Assembly: GCA_036244855.1 (NCBI GenBank)
Contig: BQKZ01000114.1
Span: forward strand, 1 to 64,000
Source of the DNA: Temnopleurus reevesii
Lineage: Eukaryota > Echinodermata > Echinoidea > Temnopleuroida > Temnopleuridae
Direction of reading: 5' to 3'
Length of the DNA: 64,000 nt
A program made the position numbers and the translations under genes. Each line of letters starts with the position of its first letter. Position 1 is the stretch's first letter. The notes beneath the pieces are model-generated. The model searched no databases, had not been told where the DNA came from, and was given only the letters and a program-made list of their open reading frames with translations. Positions 23,935 to 35,815 of this stretch are shown here, piece after piece.

Positions 23935-24880
23935 GTCTTTCTCACATCTTTCCTCCTCCCTCCTCATCTTCGTCATTTCAATCTTTATTTCCTTTCGATT
24001 CCTTTTTTCCAGGCTTGTAAATCTCCCAATTCATTCTGTCTCTCTCTGCATATTATTTATTTTCCCCTCCCTCTTTATCCTCGTCATTTCAATCTTTATT
24101 TCCTTTTCTATTTGTCTCCTTGTTTCCAGTCTTGTGCTCCTTTCCCCAATTGCCTTTTGTCTCTGTGTATTATTTATTTTCTCCTCCCTTCTCATCTTCG
24201 TCATTTCAATCATTATTTCCTTTTCCATTCATTTCCTTATTGCCAGTTTTGTACTACTCCCAATTCTTTCTGTCTTGTCTGCTTGTTATTTAATTTCTCC
24301 TTCCTCCTTGTTTCTTTATTTTAGTCGTCATTTTCTTTCCATTTATTTTCTTTTTTAAACATCATCACTCTTATATTCCCCGACAGTATTTGCCTCTATC
24401 TGCACTATTACCTATTTCCTCATCAATTCTTCTTCATTTCAGTTTTTATTTCCTATTCTCTTTTCCTTATTTCTAATTTTTATATATTTTTTTTAATTAT
24501 TGCTTTTTCTTTCTTTCAAATGCTAGCTGATTTCAACATACTATATATTTTGAGACCCTCATCTGTTTCAAGTCCTCCATCTCTTTTGCTGATCTATTAT
24601 TCTTGCCTTAAAAAAAATCCTTGTGTTTTATTTGTTTCCTTTATAGTTTATATTTAACATGGTGTAATTTTTCTTGCCTTTCAGTCCAACCTAAAAATCT
24701 CTATATTTTCCATCCTGTCCCCTGCATCGTTTCTATGAAGCATTCATGTAGTTTCATACCTTCTTCCACTATATATATATCTGTCTTTCTCTATGTTTTT
24801 CTCCCTCTTTCTCTTTTTCTCTCTGTATCTTATCGTCTCATTCTACCCCTCTCTCTTTTTCCATACCCTACAACCACAAG
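23935..24880 (+). repeat. Pyrimidine-rich tandem array, ~112-120-bp units
   Basis: The block 'tcgtcatttcaat' occurs at about 23970, 24082 and 24199, each followed by 'ctttatttccttt' and, 40-50 bp on, 'ccaattc.ttctgtct' and 'tattatttattttc'. Decayed units follow near 24325 and 24430, then simple C/T sequence and an ATATAT run to about 24880. The long + strand frames follow from the array, not from coding. Confidence 0.8.
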
Positions 24881-25377
24881 TCTTTATTGAGAACCTGCAG
24901 CAGAGAACTATTGGTAACTGATGGTGAAAAACCGTGCCACATCTTCATAAACAGACCAAGATGAGTTTTCCTTGGAAATTCCCCGCTAGACTATTTTTAT
25001 TAGCCAAGATTGAATTAGAAGTGCCCAGCTCTCTCCTCCCTTTCCATGTTTTATTACCAGTTCAGGGGGGAGATGTCCCAAATGCCAATGAATATTACCC
25101 AATATCAAGCTTATTGAATAAATGAATGTGAGTGCATCTATTTATGTTCATGCATATGAGCGTTATGATGTCAGGGCCAGGGCATGTGAGGAGCATATCT
25201 CTCATACAAAGATAAGTTTTTTGCAGGGTGACATTTTAAATGAATTTTACATTTGTAGTTCATTTTTCTGGAAATGAAATATAGTTCTTTTCAGAGCAAT
25301 AATGAATTTGAGATTTAAGACAACACATCTAATGTAGATGTGGAAGTAGTATAATTTATCGTATTTTTACGAAGTTG

Positions 25378-25530
25378 CAAGAAGACAAAGAAATCCCTAC
25401 ATAGAGCCAATTCAACAGGCATCCTATTGAACAATGCGTTAATCTTATAGAAGGACACGTTTCAATGGATTGGTAGCTCAGTTTGTGTAGCAATACCCTC
25501 TGGCTTCCATCACTTCATGAAAACACGGAC
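25378..25530. mobile_element. Dispersed repeat related to 41.8 and 42.3 kb
   Basis: 'aagaaatccctacatag', 'ttcaacaggcatcctat', 'aatgcgttaatctt', 'gaaggacacgtttcaatgga' match, in order, sequence at about 41786-41880 and 42309-42409. Its right end 'ggcttccatcacttcatgaa' is the reverse complement of the left end of the 42.3-kb copy, so the family probably has terminal inverted repeats. Confidence 0.65.
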
Positions 25531-25764
25531 AAATTTTACGTTTTTGTTATTAAAAAATGCAAGGAAAAAATGTCCTTTCCCCCTAATTGAAAATAGCTTA
25601 ACTTTTTGACAGGGAGTGCAGTCTACTTTCAAAATTTACATGTATTATCTCATTATCTTGTGTGTAAAAATCAGCATAATTCTATATTAAATGTGTGAGT
25701 GAACAAACAGAAGAAAAAAAAACCTTCCCTGAGAACTCCCCTTCCAACAAAGCCAAAAAGCTAA

Positions 25765-25947
25765 TACAGTCAAACCTGTCTATAGTGGCCACTGTCTATA
25801 GTGACCACCTGTCTACAGTGACCACTTACATAGACTCCCTCCATGTGGAAATGCATGTTATAGAACCTGTCTATAGAGGCCACCTGTCTACAGTGGCCAC
25901 CTTTTCTGTTTCACTTGTAGTGGTCACTATAGACAGGTTTGACAGTA
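25765..25947. mobile_element. MITE family B, 183 bp, TA-flanked
   Basis: Terminal inverted repeats 'tacagtcaaacctgtctata' (left) and 'tactgtcaaacctgtctata' (right, reverse complement), with TA at both outer edges as expected of Tc1/mariner-type insertion. Inside are several short 'cctgtctatagtggccac' subrepeats. A second, interrupted copy is at 49490-49810. Confidence 0.85.
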
Positions 25948-26049
25948 CTATACTTTTTGAAGTTGTGTAAATGTGAGTTACCTTGGTTACTTCATATCTA
26001 CCAGAGATTCATTATGTGTGTATGTGTAGGGGGTTTTCTTTGTAAGTTG

Positions 26050-26073
26050 ATGTGTGTGTGTGTGTGTGTGTGT
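26050..26073. repeat. (GT)n microsatellite
   Basis: About twelve GT units without interruption. Confidence 0.95.
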
Positions 26074-26113
26074 TATATTTGTGTAGTGATGTATCTTAAA
26101 AGGGATAGAGTAA

Positions 26114-26293
26114 AGGCCCCAGCACACCAAACACGGCACGGCATATAACGGCATGGTATTTACGCTCTATCTCCCCTGTGATTGGCCAATTGTTAGACAT
26201 CCTTTGCGCGGAGGAGCGCGCTGACCAATAACAACCATGATAGCACGTAAATACCGTGCCGTGATACCGTGACGTGTTTGGTGTGCCCGGCCT
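26114..26293. mobile_element. MITE family C, 180 bp, TAA target duplication
   Basis: Left end 'aggccccagcacaccaaaca' and right end (reverse complement) 'aggccgggcacaccaaacac' form a long, imperfect inverted repeat that continues through 'cggcacggcat' and 'tatttacg'. TAA flanks both sides (26111-26113, 26294-26296), which fits PIF/Harbinger-type insertion. It is GC-rich against its surroundings. Confidence 0.8.
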
Positions 26294-26444
26294 TAAATCC
26301 AGGGATTTGATTACAATAATTCTGTAAATCATTGCTATATTTGTCCTTGTTTAAATACTGAAGTAGAAAGCTCCAAAAAATTGGTTGTGTACAAGCTGGT
26401 GTTACAGTTAAGCTACCCAAACCAACATGATATCATCCCAGGAT

Positions 26445-27020
26445 GTGTACTGTGACCTTTATCAAATCGTATCATCTTCACTAAGCGAGATACACAGTTG
26501 GAAAATCAAGGGTTTAGATTGACATCGACTTGACATACATATTGTGTGGCTCTCAGGAGGGGGTGAAAAATGCCAGTGCTGAATAATCTGATTCCAATGC
26601 TAGGTAATAATTTTACTTTTCACATTTAATTAGCCATTTCAGACATTAAGGAAATATTTTCAATACTTTACTGTACAGTTTTATGTGAAAAAGTTACACA
26701 AAACATAGCTATCCTGCTCGAATGCATTGCAAAGTGCAATGAGAAACTAGGAAATTATTCCCTGAATGCTATTGTAATTTCATATATTCATGGTTTGAAA
26801 TGATAGAATTCAGTCCATTTTGGTGTTAGCTTGCCACCACTGTAATTCATCACTAGCAAAACACATTTCTAGTGTTTCACAATATATACAATATGCTGCT
26901 GCTGTAATAACTTACTGGTTGCTGCATTGAAACATGTTACCTATCCTATGTATACCCCATTATGTTTATTATGACCTTTATCAAATCGTATCATCTTCAC
27001 TAAGCTCGATACACAAAGCT
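26445..27020. repeat. Two copies of a ~50-bp block 520 bp apart
   Basis: 'gacctttatcaaatcgtatc' followed by 'atcttcactaagc' and 'gatacaca' occurs at about 26453 and again at about 26972 with very few changes. Flanks share 'ggatgtgtac/tgtatacc'-like sequence only weakly. Confidence 0.7.
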
Positions 27021-27072
27021 AACTAGGGAATTACATGGGGGCTAAGAATATGATGTCGTCGTCTTCTACAAG

Positions 27073-27388
27073 ATGAATTACTTGAGACGCCTCAGTCTGT
27101 TGCATGCCCAGACGCAGAGAGGCCCTCACTTGATGAACCCCTTGGATCATCAAATTGGCAACATCAGAATGGGAGGCCGATGGAGACATCGTAGAGTTAA
27201 TGGCGAATCGACTGAGATGGTCACTTTAGCTTGAACAACTTGTTGATGACCTAGTTATGGCAGCGAGACGAGTTATGACTCTTGATGTAGAAGATTTAAT
27301 CAGACATTGCATTGCTCTTAGTGGATATGGGGTGTTCGAGGATTGGGCCCCTCCCAGTCCCTTTTCTATTCTCGAATGTGTTCGCCGA
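27073..27388 (+). pseudogene. Unassigned coding-like stretch with a frame change
   Basis: Two + strand frames follow one another. The first is open from an ATG at 27073 to about 27234 (54 codons). The second is open from about 27230, after a TAG, to a TGA at 27389 and contains LVDDLVMAARRVMTL and IRHCIALSGYGVF. They differ by one base in phase. The minus strand of the first half is also open and not low-complexity. GC content is higher than in the flanks. I recognise no domain. It could be a decayed transposon gene, a pseudogene, a true exon of something unknown, or chance. Confidence 0.25.
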
Positions 27389-27419
27389 TGATCCATTTCA
27401 TTTTGATCCATTCCCAAGG

Positions 27420-29220
27420 AGCCATTTGGTAATCCCTAATCAGTGTCATTCATGAGATTTTGTAGATATGTAGGATATGTAGACTCATTCACATATTCGC
27501 ATGTGTAGCCAATATATACCAAGCATTTATTTTAGATATATGCTCACTGTATGCAGGAGTTCAAAGGGAAGATGCTTGGCTGATGCTATAAGTGTGTTCA
27601 TCAAGCCCAAGTTGAAACAGTTCACCATCTGTCACTCATTTCTTCTGCATATTTCTATGCACCACTAGCTTATTGTATATTATATGCTTGGCATACATTG
27701 ACTTCCAATCCAACATCAGTCAAGAGTATTCCCTATATGTTTTGAATTACATAAATCCCAGGTAAACATCAGATATAGACACATTTTGTATTTCGAGTGC
27801 ACACTTAACAAGTTCAAGCATCTACCTTGCATATATTATATTGTAAGCTCATATCATAAAGCTCTACATACATTTGCAACAATCGCAAATGTAGGACTGA
27901 CTTTTTACTTTCAATATATTAAGGAATGCTTTTCTGACATGCCACCCCACTCTTATATATAGAAATCATTGAAGTGATTGGTTTTTGAACGGCCCCTTGA
28001 TATCGCAGATCATTATATTGCGTCTGATTGCCGAAATCGCTCATTGCAAATGTCAGACACTCGGCACCGCGTCTGGCCACCATGATGAATGGAATTAATG
28101 ACGGAGACGAGCCCCGCTCTCGAATCATTCAAGAGGAAAACTTCATCCATTTTTACCTCCTCTCCACTCAAAATACCCCCTCCCCTTGTAAAGAATTACC
28201 CAAGCATGAGAGAGACGACATTGGCAAAGTTCTCGTAGAATGGGAATGCATCGGAATTTCGAACGCATGCACCAATGCCCCGATTCTTCCACGTCCTCCT
28301 CGACATCCGCTTCAAATCATTCTTCGCTCACCCAAACGAGACCGCAAACATAGCAAGGCCATGTGGATTTCATGGCACTGATTAGATGCGAGGTTGTGCG
28401 ACTCCCTCATCGATATTGACCATCGGGAAGATTGAAGATGAAAAGAAAGCAATTCGTAGGCCATGGTATGAATTTGTGGGGCTCTTGCAATAAACTTTCA
28501 TACTAGAATTCCAACGGCACCCCATTTAACTTGCAGAATTTACTATGAAGAATGTTTTCTTGGTAAAACATGATCTTATGTTTCTATTTCTGCAAGTTCT
28601 AGCTTGATCACAAACTTACATTTAACTTCATTTGTTATCTAATTGTATCTTTTAGAAAAATACTAAAATGATCAACATAAGAGATGAATATTACAATTTA
28701 GGGAAGAAAATAACAATTAGATTGAGTAATACACATGTATTATTTTTCATTAATGATATATTCATTGTGTTAGATGATGATAATAATAATACAATGTCAT
28801 ACTGATATCAAAGCTCCAGTATCTATTATTCAAACAATATTCAAATATCTTTTCTCTCAGATGCCTCTTGTCCACTCAGACAATTCTCCTTTCAAAATTT
28901 ACCACAACAACTGCACAATTACCAGCTTCATCAAATATGGATGAATTTTTGAAGTGATGGATTCGGCGAGTGGAATGCAGGGCTATCAGCTCAAAATCTA
29001 TGTTGACTTTATCCTCTCATCTTCACAGGGGGACGTGAGTGGAATACGCAAACTTACAATTCTAAGCGGCTTTTAATTATTAATCCAAATGTTGAGATCC
29101 AGACTCGATAGAGTCATTAATCACACTCTGGATACTGTTGTGTATTATTGTATACCCCGAACAGTGGTTCGGAGGATACTATGGATTTGGCCTCGTCGCG
29201 CTGCCGCTGCCATGTCCTCC
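27420..29220. other. No gene recognised
   Basis: A 117-residue frame at 28028-28381 (+) has ordinary composition but no recognisable domain or splice signals strong enough to call. The rest is AT-rich. Confidence 0.4.
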
Positions 29221-29230
29221 GTGTCTGCCG

Positions 29231-29507
29231 CATAGATTTCCTTGTGAACGCTCTACAGGTTCGAGTTCTTGTTTTCAATTTTTCAAATTTATGTGAAGGT
29301 GTCTGAAGGATAGAGGATGAAGCCTATTTTGGTGTGGGGCGGAGTCCTGGTTGCCATGGTAACCATGATTTATTAGAAATAGTTGATATTACCTTGTGAA
29401 CGCTCTACAGGTCCCAGTTCTTATCCGATTATTTTCAAGTTTGGTCTGGAGGACGAAGCCTAATAATTTTGGTGTGAGGCGGGGACCTGGTTGCCATGGT
29501 AACCCTG
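29231..29507. repeat. Direct duplication of a ~125-bp block
   Basis: 'ccttgtgaacgctctacagg' through 'ggtgtggggcgg' and 'ctggttgccatggtaacc' (29231-29365) recurs at 29392-29505. The second copy runs straight into the 22-bp minisatellite. The block looks like part of a dispersed repeat. Confidence 0.8.
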
Positions 29508-29775
29508 TGACCCTGGAAGCAAAGTTTGGTACCCTGCATAAAAAGTTTGTGACCCAGGACGCAAAGTTTTTGACCCGAATGCAAAGTTTCTGACCCAGGA
29601 TGCAAAGTTTCTGACCCCCAGACGCAAAGTTTGGTACCCTGCACGCAATGTTTGGTACCCTGCACGCAATGTTTGTGACCCGGCACAAAAAGTTTGTGAC
29701 CCGTCACAAAAAGTTTGTGACCCAGGATGCAAAGTATGTGACCTAGAATGAAGAGTTTGCATCCAAGAATGCAAA
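29508..29775. repeat. Minisatellite, ~22-bp unit, about 12 copies
   Basis: Units of the form 'gacccaggatgcaaagtttg', with 'ggtaccctgca' and 'gtgacccg' variants, run from about 29508 to 29775. The array is open in several frames, which gives misleading repetitive proteins such as CRVPNIACRVPN. Confidence 0.9.
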
Positions 29776-29989
29776 CTACACATTAGTCAGCACTGACTAA
29801 ATCTTATGAAATCCTTAATTTTGATTGAATGAAAAGCATTATCCCTGAATGTTGCTTTGATAAATGACATAGAATGACTTCTTGCCGTTGTGACAATCTT
29901 CACATCCCAAAAGGTGTTTCATGAAGTTTGTCTCGGCGACTAATGTATTACTCAGCACTGACTTTATTTATCCTAGATTCGGGTTCACA

Positions 29990-30045
29990 GTAGTTACAAA
30001 CTTTGCCTCCTGGGTTATAAACCTTGCATACAGGGTCACTAACTT
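29990..30045 (-). repeat. Inverted outlier of the 22-bp minisatellite, ~2-3 units
   Basis: The reverse complement reads 'gtgaccctgtatgcaaggt' and 'aacccaggaggcaaagtttg', the same unit as 29508-29775 in opposite orientation. About 215 bp separates the two blocks, and both sit next to a 'cagcactgact' motif (29789 and about 29953). Confidence 0.7.
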
Positions 30046-30478
30046 AATAACCTGATCACATTTCATGGTGCACATGGCTTGTTCTTTACGGTACTATTGT
30101 TGACTATAAATTCATGTAGTTGGTATGTGGCAGTTGGCAGCTCTGAGAGGATAATCTTTTTAGGAGTACCGGTATATCTTTAGATTTATATTCCCTACTC
30201 TTGTAATCATTCAAATATCAGTCTAAAGGGACATTAACAAATCTGCAGTTGATAAAAGTGGAAAAAATACAGTTCCTTGGCCCTCAAATTTTCCAAGTAA
30301 TCGTATATCTACTGCCAGGCTGGTACAACAACATACACCACCAACCTGGTTCAGTTTACAGTAATAAAACCCACAACAGTGCAATGCAGTTGGTTCAGGG
30401 GATGTATGTGCTCGGCTGTGTAACCCATCGAGCACGCAATTTCTAGCTTATTCATATAGTTTTTTCTTAAGCTGTCCT

Positions 30479-30705
30479 TTTTCTTGCTGATATTGACAAC
30501 ACTGTTGGAAGTGGAACTTCTAATTAGAACTGTTTCCGCAATGTACCATTAAAAACAATGAATTTTTTATGACACTCTTGATACCGTTATTTACTCCTAT
30601 TAGTATTTTTACCCATCAGTATTCTTCCTGATATTGGCCACACGGTTGGGAATGGAACTTAAAATTCTATCTGCAATATTTCAATGAAAACTATATTTTG
30701 TTCTT
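30479..30705. repeat. Direct duplication, ~140-bp period
   Basis: 'cttgctgatattgacaaca', 'gttggaagtggaactt' and 'ctgtttccgcaat' (30483-30545) recur as 'cttcctgatattggccaca', 'gttgggaatggaactt' and 'ctatctgcaat' (30625-30680). Confidence 0.65.
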
Positions 30706-30929
30706 ATTGAAAAAAATATTTGTTGCTATTTTGATGACCTTGAGTTTAAATTGCTTTTTTAAATGCCACTTTGTTTGTACAATGTACGATGATGCCATTT
30801 TAAGGATTATTTTGCTTTTCTGGAACAAATATATTTATATCATGCGTTCAATCACAGTCAGAAGATTTATGTGTACAAAAAATACCTCTGTAAAACTGTT
30901 TATATGTAGTGCGATTATAAAAGATTAAT

Positions 30930-32000
30930 GGTCACTCTTTATCGGATTATCCCAGAAAATGAAATTTTATCATCAGATACAAGCATCTTGCAAGTTGACT
31001 TGCATCATGAAAAATGGCACCATTTTATGCCATCTCATAAATTTCAATCACAATGATCACTGTCTCTTCCCGAGCTAGGAAGCCATTCCTAAAATAATCT
31101 CCAAACCCAACCAAAGCTTTTACGGTGATAATGATGCCGTAAAGTGATTTACTGATTTACCGCACGAATATATATATCTTCCGTCACGTGATTGTGACTC
31201 TTAAGAGGTTTTTTTTTATTATTGTGCATAATGGATGTTCTCTTGCTTACTGCATTTTAATCGTGTCACACATTCATCAAAGTGTCTTAAATAGCTCTCC
31301 TGTTTTTTTTTAAGGATGAAACTTTTTTTAAATGTTTTATTGAATCAATATACAATCATGATATTAACAAAAGCATTTAGAAATAATCATAGCATGGTGA
31401 AATTTCAAAAGATCATCAAAAACACTTGGGGAAAAAAAGAAAACAACAAAATAAAGCATTGCAACAAAGATATACAACAACATATAGTATAAAATCATAT
31501 CATATAATAACAACTTAATAAATAACAATCAAGGCAGTGAGACTATGACATATCTACTTAACAATGATTGAATGTTTTTCTCACTCTTATTTTGTTCTCA
31601 TATTTTGGGGATATATTATTTTTAAAGATTCAAGCAAGTAAAAAAAGTTTAATGACTTTCGGTCTTTTCATCCTATCCAACTACGAAAAAACATTTTGTA
31701 GTTTGCGTATGATTTAATAGGAAACCATGACAATCAAAAGTGAGAGCAAACATGGCACTCATATTCACACTGTCAGCCATTCATTTATTAAAGCCTTGAA
31801 GTTATACGAAAACAAACCTTATCCATATTACCAAATGGTTGGAGTCTTTGTAAATCTTGTAAAAGGTGGGGGGCACCTGATCACAACCTCATACGCTCAT
31901 TAGGGCCTAGCATCTATATACTGTACACTTGATATGAGACCATTGACAAGACCAAAGACGAGAACAGGTCCCAAAATAGGATTTTATCAGGGCATCATAT
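30930..32000. other. No gene recognised
   Basis: AT-rich sequence. The A-rich 31320-31560 stretch ('ttattgaatcaatatacaatc' type) could be a decayed retrotransposon end, but nothing confirms it. Confidence 0.35.
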
Positions 32001-32003
32001 ACA

Positions 32004-32285
32004 AGATGTGGAGGCGTCGTGGTGTAGTGGTTCTGACTCTCGCCTTTCAACACAAGGGTCGTAGGTTCGGATCCTACCCATGGCGTCAATTTCCTTCAGC
32101 AAGAAATTTATCCACATTGTGCTGCACTCAACCCAGGTGAGGTGAATGGGTACCGGTAGGAAGAAATTCCTTGAATGCAGTGAGCGCCGAATGGTAGCCA
32201 TGCTATAGCCGGGTAATAATGCACAGAGCGCTTAGAAACACTTCGTATTAAGCGCTATATAAATGTTGTGTATTATAATTATTAT
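32004..32285 (+). mobile_element. tRNA-derived SINE (family 1), full length
   Basis: The head has A box 'tggtgtagtgg' and an excellent B box 'ggttcggatcc'. The body keeps 'catggcgtcaatttccttca', 'gctgcactcaacccagg', 'tgagcgccgaat', 'gcgcttagaaaca' and 'taagcgctatataaatg', and the tail is 'attataattatta'. It is the best-preserved member here and helps define the fragments at 2541, 7606, 18123 and 49078. Confidence 0.9.
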
Positions 32286-33102
32286 AAGATTATTTTAATG
32301 AAAAGCACTTTACTTATTGATACAAAACAATAGAAAACTATAGAAAATCCAAAAAGGATACCACAGCAACCAAAGAGTGCACCCATGGCCATTGCCTTGG
32401 GTTGCCTTAAAAGAATTTTGAGGCTTGAATTAATGAGCACTGATGTCAAATTAAAAACAGATGCTGGCTATGTCTTGGTGTGATTAGCATGTATGTGACA
32501 GGGACTGTAGCAATAGCACTGTAGACACTAGCAGATGAATTTACTGCACCAGCTACCTGCAGTGTCGCATTGCTGTTTGACAAGCGAGCATAAATTATGG
32601 GTTCAAGTGAGCACCTGAGACCTCCGAGCGCCGCTACCGACTCTTTCCCCGCAACTTTCCCTCGCCCTACGCGAGTGTGGACGATCTGGGAAGTTGTATG
32701 GGTTAAGCGAAAACACTCCCGGTGCATTAATGTTTGACAAGTGTGTATAAATTACCCAAGTTTGCCTTGCCAAGTGCATCGTACATTCGCATCATGTAAA
32801 CATTGAGAGCGTTCAATGCCGGAGATGGCTCAGGCGTGTGTGATGTGTATGGGGGAATATATGAGTGAGAGAGGAAAGGGTTAATGTTTGCTAATTTTGT
32901 AGTAAATGCTTGTCTGTGGTGAGATGCTTGAGGCCTAGAGCAGCATCTGCATATCAAAGGCTCTTAGACAGGAGGGATTTAGCTGATGTGCATTAATGGC
33001 TATGATGGTACATTGTGCCGAGTTTTATGACATATGTGGTTGATGTAGTTGTTTCTATATTATTTTATTGGTTACAAGCAATAAATGAACAGAGATTGAT
33101 GT

Positions 33103-33258
33103 AAAATGTATGGTTCATCAAAATGAGAAAAAAAATGACACATAGAGCATTTGAATAAAGAGAAATTGAAAAGAAATGGAAACAAAATGTATGGTACATA
33201 AAAATGAGAAAATAAGAAATGACATGTAGAGCATTAGAATAAAGAGAAATTCAAAAGC
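33103..33258. repeat. 81-bp tandem duplication
   Basis: 'aaaatgtatggt', 'atagagcatttgaataaag' and 'agaaattgaaaag' recur at an 81-bp offset (33103 and 33184) with few changes. Confidence 0.8.
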
Positions 33259-33375
33259 CAGTTAAATATATCACTTAGGTTTATGAATTATATGAAGATT
33301 TTTGTGCATTTCTATGTTTCAGAAAATTTGCAATATCAAATTTTCCCTGAGAGATCTACATGTACCTATCTAAGT

Positions 33376-34075
33376 CTACCTAGTAATCCGTGCTATACTA
33401 TCAATGAATATTCACAGACCATTACATACTGTTGTAGGCTGTGTATCTTCTTAGGTTGGGAACTTAGCGACCTTCCATGCATCAAGCCACCAGTGTCTTC
33501 TTGTAACCTTTTTTTATCTATCTATTTTAATGGATATGTTTATTTATATTTGTATATATCTATCTAGGTTTATTTATCTTCCCATCTATCTATTCATCTA
33601 TTTACCTATTTATACGATCTGTCCATCCACCCATCCGTCCAACCATCTATCTATCCAACCATCTATCTATCCAACCATCTATCTATCCATCCATCCATTA
33701 TCACTTCATCTATTTACCCATCCATCTATTTACACCTCTGTCTATCCATCTGTCTATCAATCAATCCATATATTTATCTATATATCTATCCACGCCTCTA
33801 TCTATCCTTCTATATATCCACTCATCTATCTATCTATCTATCTATTCACCCATCTGACTGTCTATCAATCCAGCTTGCCATCTATCTATCTCTCCATCTA
33901 TCCATCTTTCCATCTACCTACCTATCTAACTCTATCTACGAATCTGTGTTGTACTAGTTTATCAATTACTCTTCACAGACCATTATTACATACTGTTGTA
34001 GTCTGTGTATCTAATTAAGATGTGAACTCAGCGACCTTCCATCAAGCCACCAGTGTCTTCCTGTAGCCTTTTCCT
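33376..34075. repeat. ~130-bp duplication flanking a (ATCT/ATCC)n array
   Basis: The block containing 'ttcacagaccattacatact', 'gttgtaggctgtgtatct', 'cttagcgaccttcca' and 'tcaagccaccagtgtcttc' occurs at about 33410-33510 and 33973-34070. Between them lies about 420 bp of ATCT/ATCC/ATTT short tandem. All + frames are open in it, which gives a spurious 162-residue protein. Confidence 0.85.
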
Positions 34076-35454
34076 TACCCTGAAATAGATCATCTCTCGG
34101 AAGCAAGTGATCTAAAACACTGTACTTCCAATTATCATTTGACACCTGAGGCCCTGCGATCAAGGGTTGTCCTTAAAGAAAGATGTACAAACCATAACTG
34201 CACATACGCTCAAAAGGACTCAGGGAAGATAGGAAAACAGCAACATTTCTCTTCTGTTCTTTTGCAGTGTTATAAAAGAAGGTCGATTCTATTTTCACTT
34301 GCAGCTTGTTTCATTTTTTCAGCAAAAGTATACCCAAGTGAGTGTTACCAATCATACCCTGTAGTTACTAATGTAGATTCTCTTTAATACTCTTTTAAGA
34401 GATTATGCATGTACACTGCATAATTTTATTTGTGCTTTACTAGTAGCATAAACGCAATTGCAAAACCATTGACGAAATTGAAACAAATAATCTCATAAAT
34501 TTCCATGTACAGAAACATGATTTGGTCATTACAGCAAGAAAATATCTTAATAATTCAAATATCCACTCACAGCTGCGTTTACCCCTCTTTACATTGTTTT
34601 CTTTCTGTGAAGTAGCGCATTATATTGTGTTTGAACAAGGCCTAAGTAGGGGTCATATTTGATGAACGGGGAAAAGAATTTGAAGGAGTAATTATCCAAT
34701 ACGTCTCTGTCGAAACGATCGCCAGCGGACTGTTATGGTCATTACGCTACGTAGATGGATTTGCGAGAGATTGAAACGTATGGTGGTCATTGTGTGTCTT
34801 GGCCGGGCTATGCAAACCAAGCCTATATATTCATGGTCGTAATGCACTTAGAGATATATTTAGAGAGTGGTCGTCAAACAGGATTATGAATTTAATTGAT
34901 GATTTGACATTTATTACCTCAGATTTCAAAACAGAAGTTTATGGTTCCGATTACCGGGGTTGCTAATGGGAATTCAGATTTAGGAATGCTTGTGCATAAC
35001 ATGTTATGGATTGTCAAAACTGATTAATAGTTTTGAGAAATATTGCAGAGTCTAAAGTGTGTGGGTACATGTATGTGTAGGAGTTTGGCATAGAATATGT
35101 CTGGATACAATGTAGCTGCATTAAAAGCTATCTTAGAAGAATGAGTGTAGAATACATGGAATATTCTTTCAAAATACTGTTCTTCAATACGTATTTATAG
35201 CGCAAAATGATAGTTGATATTTGTTTAATGTTGCAAAGTATGGATAAACTAGTTTTGGGGCAGATCTGATGTATATCAGTCCAAAATTGTAATTTCTATT
35301 TTCAGTAGAAATAAAGAGGGCAGACCTCAGTTTGTAAGATACATTACGAGGACAGATAACATCATCTAGGGGAGGATAAAGATGAAAATGAATCTATTTG
35401 TTTTTATTTTATATTTTGTAAAAATGAATATCACTTACAAATCTAGCTTTGGGC

Positions 35455-35708
35455 TCCCTTTCCCTCTCGTTTTCCTCTCAACTCTCCCATCTCCAACTCT
35501 CTTTGTTTTTAGTCAACAAATGTATATCAATCCGTCTGTTCGTCTGTCTGAAGTATGTCATTCTCTCTTTCTCACTTCATTTATGTTATTGTTATTTCTT
35601 ACAGGGCTCTCTATTTTCAGTCTCCGCTTCATTCTTTTTTATGTTACTCTCTCTCTCTCTCTCTTCATCTTTGGTCCTCGTCTGTTTATTTGTCTGTCTG
35701 TCCGTCTA

Positions 35709-35745
<37 letters not shown>

Positions 35746-35815
35746 TTCTCTCTCTCTGTCCGTTTCTATCTCATTCTGTCTTTCTGTCTGTGTGTCTAAT
35801 TTTCTCTCAACTCTG
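35455..35815 (+). repeat. Polypyrimidine tract with (CT)n
   Basis: C/T-rich with pure (CT)n at about 35715-35755 and GTCT/GTCC repeats. Open frames in three + phases are composition effects. Confidence 0.85.

Noticed and set aside
28028..28381. 117-residue open frame as a gene
   Set aside because: Ordinary composition, but no recognisable domain, no clear splice signals and no supporting context.
29389..29783. Repetitive 'CRVPNIACRVPN'-like proteins on the minus strand
   Set aside because: They come from the 22-bp minisatellite, which is open in several frames because the unit lacks stops.
32004..32085. A functional tRNA gene
   Set aside because: The A and B boxes are good but the acceptor ends do not pair and a SINE 3' body follows directly.
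33530..34018. 162-residue Tyr/Ile/Ser-rich open frame
   Set aside because: It is the translation of an ATCT/ATCC short tandem repeat and all frames are open.
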